Part shown: in pieces, positions 5,468 through 7,841 of the stretch
How positions within the stretch are numbered: the first letter of the stretch is position 1
Layout: the number at the start of each line of letters is the position of its first letter
Assembly (NCBI GenBank): GCA_030836605.1
Contig: JAUPMC010000024.1
Coordinates: 1-7,841, forward strand
Reading direction: 5' to 3'
Origin: Thermoplasmatota archaeon
GTDB lineage: Archaea > Thermoplasmatota > Thermoplasmata > UBA10834
DNA length: 7,841 nt
The notes under the pieces: generated by a model
The model's input: only the letters and a program-made list of their open reading frames with translations
Database searches by the model: none
What the model was told of the DNA's origin: nothing
Made by a program: the position numbers and the translations under genes

Positions 5468-6898
5468 TCAGCGAGAGGTCTTCTCGAACCTCGCGATGAC
5501 CTCGTCGCCCATGGACACGATGTCCTTGTCGACCGCCGGCGGCCTGTGCTCCGCCAAGAGTCTCCGGGCGATCTCCTTCGCCTCGGGGACCATGGCTGTC
5601 GACCTGTTGACCTCCCACTTGGCCAGCGACGGGTCCTTGAATATCAGCTCGCTCTTGAAGTGCTTGGCGGTGTGAGGGTGCGATATGAAGGTGTTCCCAT
5701 GGCCGACCTTCTTCACGACGTCCAGCGCGATGGTCTCCTTACTGACGGTGTAACCCCTCATGAACTGCCTGAAGCTCTCCCAAAGCTTCGACTCTATGAC
5801 CGCCTGGTCGAAGGACGCACCCTTGACCGCGTCCAAACCGCCAATGCCTGAGACGAGGTCGGAGTTGCCCATCGTGCTCAACGCGAGTCCCATTATCTCT
5901 GTCAACGAGTGGGGGATCCCGGGCTCGTCCGTGTCGTTCACGCCCCAGTCCCCGACCATCGCCGGGAGCGAGTACCTCCTCGCCATCTGCCCGAGGGACG
6001 CGGCGATAAGGCACTGTTCGACAGTCATGTAGTTGATGGAACCGGTCCTCATGTTGATTGGCGCGGACGAGGAGCAGTATATGTGTGGGGCGCCCGGCGC
6101 CGAGGACTGCGTGATGACGAGGCTGGCCAGGTTCTCCGTGTTGGCGTTGCATATCGTCCCCGCCATTGTCACGGGCGCTGAACCCCCGGACAGCGACATC
6201 GACATGGACATGACCGGGATGCCCGCCTTGGACAGCTCGACCATGCCCTCGACTATACCCGTCTCGTACGAGAGCGGCGCTATAGAGCAGCAGATCACGG
6301 AGAAGAGGGGCCGCTTCCTGAGGGCGTCCTTGTCGCCAGCGATGAGCGACGCCAGCTCGACCTGCGCCTTGGCGTCCTCCGCGCTCAGGATAGACACGCC
6401 GTTCACGTGCTTGGTGGTGTTCTGCATCGCGGTCCACAGCTCGTGCAGGCTGTGCGACGCCTGGTTCACCTCGGTCGCTGTGAGCGTGGTCCAGACGAAG
6501 TCCACACCCTCGAGAGCGTCCGCGAGCCTGATGAAATCGGCGATGTCCTTCCTCGTGGACGGCCTTTTCGCGCCAGTGTCCATGTCCCTGATGTACACTC
6601 CCAGGCCGGTCGTCGCCGCGTAAGGCGGGCCGCTCACGGGGACCGTGAGGTCGTTCTTCGGGTCCCGGGCGCACATCTTGAAGGACCTGGGGGACGTCCT
6701 CAGCGCGTCCGCGACCATGCACTCGGGGATACGCGCGACCATCTTGGACTCGTCCACGGACGCTCCGGCGTCCTTGAGGGTCTTGAGTATCGGATGGCTC
6801 GGTATGTGCACGCCTATCTCTCGAAGGCACTCGAGGCTCTGGGAGTGCACCAGGTCCATCTCATCCTTGCTCAGGAACACGAATCTGCCTACTGCCAT
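5468..6898 (-). CDS. MttB-superfamily corrinoid methyltransferase, non-pyrrolysine
   Basis: This 476-residue protein matches the trimethylamine methyltransferase (MttB, COG5598) family in length and pattern: N-terminal LSKDEMDLVHSQSLECLREIGV, then GLGVYIRDMDTG (98-109) and PLSYETGIVEGMVELSKAGIPV (208-229). The C-terminus carries ALDVVKKVGHGNTFISHPHTAKHF (391-414) and LLAEHRP (447-453). Archaeal MttB proper needs pyrrolysine at an in-frame amber codon; here the frame is continuous with no TAG, so it belongs with the non-Pyl relatives such as MtgB, MtpB, MtcB and MtyB. These demethylate glycine betaine, proline betaine, carnitine or gamma-butyrobetaine to a corrinoid protein. The true substrate is open, and no corrinoid protein or reactivase gene is in the window. 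GGAGGG about nine bases upstream fixes the ATG. It probably heads a cluster with the isomerase and perhaps the permease. Confidence 0.92.
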   Translation of the reverse strand: MAVGRFVFLSKDEMDLVHSQSLECLREIGVHIPSHPILKTLKDAGASVDESKMVARIPECMVADALRTSPRSFKMCARDPKNDLTVPVSGPPYAATTGLGVYIRDMDTGAKRPSTRKDIADFIRLADALEGVDFVWTTLTATEVNQASHSLHELWTAMQNTTKHVNGVSILSAEDAKAQVELASLIAGDKDALRKRPLFSVICCSIAPLSYETGIVEGMVELSKAGIPVMSMSMSLSGGSAPVTMAGTICNANTENLASLVITQSSAPGAPHIYCSSSAPINMRTGSINYMTVEQCLIAASLGQMARRYSLPAMVGDWGVNDTDEPGIPHSLTEIMGLALSTMGNSDLVSGIGGLDAVKGASFDQAVIESKLWESFRQFMRGYTVSKETIALDVVKKVGHGNTFISHPHTAKHFKSELIFKDPSLAKWEVNRSTAMVPEAKEIARRLLAEHRPPAVDKDIVSMGDEVIARFEKTSR

Positions 6899-6922
6899 CT
6901 TCTTCCCTCCTGGACACGGTCC

Positions 6923-7006
6923 CCACCAAAGGTTCCAGAGTCCTGAGGGGGCATGACGGGCACTGGATATTAAGGTCTGTGGGAGGGCTTAAGTCAGTTT
7001 TGGTGG
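6923..7006. promoter_or_regulatory. Spaced inverted repeat around the methyltransferase promoter
   Basis: CCACCAAA (6923-6930) and TTTGGTGG (6999-7006) are perfect 8-base inverted copies 68 bases apart. They enclose the TATA-like box of the methyltransferase gene. The layout would suit two operator sites joined by a DNA loop, but an 8-base match can arise by chance. Confidence 0.28.
6966..6974 (-). promoter_or_regulatory. TATA-like box of the methyltransferase gene
   Basis: On the minus strand CTTAATATC lies about 70 bases upstream of the ATG at 6898. Initiation about 25 bases downstream would leave a leader near 45 bases that includes the GGAGGG ribosome site. It is the most AT-rich short stretch in the divergent region on this strand. 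Confidence 0.42.
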
Positions 7007-7157
7007 CGCCCCTGGCGAGCGGCCGTGCTGCCGCGTGTGCCCGGCTGCATCCAGGGTATTAACCGGTTCTGGGTATACGGGCCGGCCCGACAACGTCCAA
7101 ATAGCGCAGAAGACAATGCGGTGGTGCCTCATTCCGGAGGTTCGGGAGGAAACAGAG

Positions 7158-7841
7158 TTGAGCCACGTCCAGTGGGCGATTGATAGGAGTATGCGAACAT
7201 CGGCCGGCGAATTCACGAAGGCGCCTCACAGGTTGGGCGCGCTGACGATGACGGTCGTCCTAATCACGATGGCACTCGTCGCCTCAGGGCAAATCGAAGG
7301 AGTCTGCACGGGAGCGACCGAGGAGAAGGTGCTGGTCATCGCGATGAGTTCTGACGTGCAGGCTATGGATCCTGCAAAGACGAGCGCGATGTATGGCCCA
7401 GCCAGCATGATCTACGAAACTCTCATCACCAGGGACCTGAACGGAGACTACGCCGACGGCCTCGCGGAGTGGTGGGACCTGAACCGGGATGACCCTGACC
7501 ACCCGACCTTCGAGCTCAGGCTCAAGGAGGGCGTGGTGTTCCACGATGGGCTGCAGTTCGACACGCAGGCCGTCAAGAGGGTGATAGACTACCTAGCTCA
7601 GAACGACAGCTGGGTCCAGTATCAGTTCTGGTCGATATACGGCTCCCAGAACAAGACCGGTTGGCCGGACGCAGGCATATGGTGCAAGGACGACTACAAC
7701 ATGGTCCTGAACCTGACATGGGCGGATGTATCCCTGCAGTTCGCGCTCTCGAACCTTTACTCGTCGATGATGAGTCCAGACGCCCTCGAGGAGGACGGTC
7801 TGGCCATATACGGCACGCCATCCGGTCAGGCTGTCGGCACC
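7158..7841 (+). CDS. ABC transporter family 5 solute-binding protein (3' end missing)
   Basis: My own translation gives 228 residues to the window edge, so less than half of a usual 500-600 residue protein is present. A basic N-terminus and a hydrophobic segment (about 26-43, LGALTMTVVLITMALVAS) form a signal peptide or anchor. The mature part starts EEKVLVIAMSSDVQAMDPAK, followed by MIYETLITRD and ELRLKEGVVFHDG, the hallmark pattern of the oligopeptide/nickel-binding family (SBP_bac_5). It would capture a ligand outside the membrane for an ABC importer whose other genes should lie to the right. The TTG start at 7158 is chosen because GGGAGGA (7144-7150) lies seven bases before it; ATG 7191 has AGGAG only one base away, and ATG 7116 has none. 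Possible TATA stretches are at 7057-7063 and 7097-7103. The ligand is unknown. Confidence 0.88.
   Translation, partial: MSHVQWAIDRSMRTSAGEFTKAPHRLGALTMTVVLITMALVASGQIEGVCTGATEEKVLVIAMSSDVQAMDPAKTSAMYGPASMIYETLITRDLNGDYADGLAEWWDLNRDDPDHPTFELRLKEGVVFHDGLQFDTQAVKRVIDYLAQNDSWVQYQFWSIYGSQNKTGWPDAGIWCKDDYNMVLNLTWADVSLQFALSNLYSSMMSPDALEEDGLAIYGTPSGQAVGT

Noticed and set aside
5421..5618. N-terminal extension of the prolyl isomerase (open frame to 5618)
   Set aside because: It runs inside the methyltransferase gene in another frame, has low-complexity Arg/Gly content, and the family protein is complete from 5420.

Overview
The window looks archaeal, most likely from the Thermoplasmatota and possibly near the Methanomassiliicoccales, although that lineage is an inference. 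The evidence is arginine written mostly as AGG/AGA, frequent ATA isoleucine, TATA-like boxes 25-50 bases before start codons, strong GGAGG ribosome binding sites, and the gene families present. No 16S gene or other direct taxonomic marker is in the window.

Layout. On the far left is a truncated Lrp/AsnC-type regulator on the minus strand (1-377). Positions 378-1755 form a gene-poor, more AT-rich island: sampled 60-base rows hold 26 (841-900) and 28 (961-1020) G+C, against 44 in 2281-2340. It carries three short ORFs predicted to be membrane proteins (632-805 minus, 936-1142 plus, 1267-1494 plus) and several repeated short motifs. Two diverged copies of a roughly 54-base element, in the same orientation, bracket the island (527-580 and 1642-1695). 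From 1756 the sequence becomes a dense, high-GC gene block: a PLP-dependent class I/II aminotransferase and a COG1453-type aldo/keto reductase with two C-terminal Fe-S motifs, both on the plus strand.

A convergent junction near 4130-4193 is followed by a minus-strand cluster read right to left: an MttB-superfamily corrinoid methyltransferase with no in-frame amber codon (6898-5468), a 93-residue parvulin prolyl isomerase very like E. coli PpiC (5420-5139), and a ten-helix EamA/DMT transporter (5072-4194). Diverging from the methyltransferase across a 259-base intergenic region is a family 5 ABC solute-binding protein, cut off by the right edge.

How they may work together. The methyltransferase could demethylate a quaternary amine, passing the methyl group to a corrinoid protein encoded elsewhere. 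The divergent binding protein and the downstream exporter-like permease are candidates for moving a substrate or product. This is suggested by context only. The aminotransferase and ferredoxin-like reductase are soluble redox/amino-acid enzymes whose substrates cannot be read from sequence. The least explained part of the window is the 378-1755 island.
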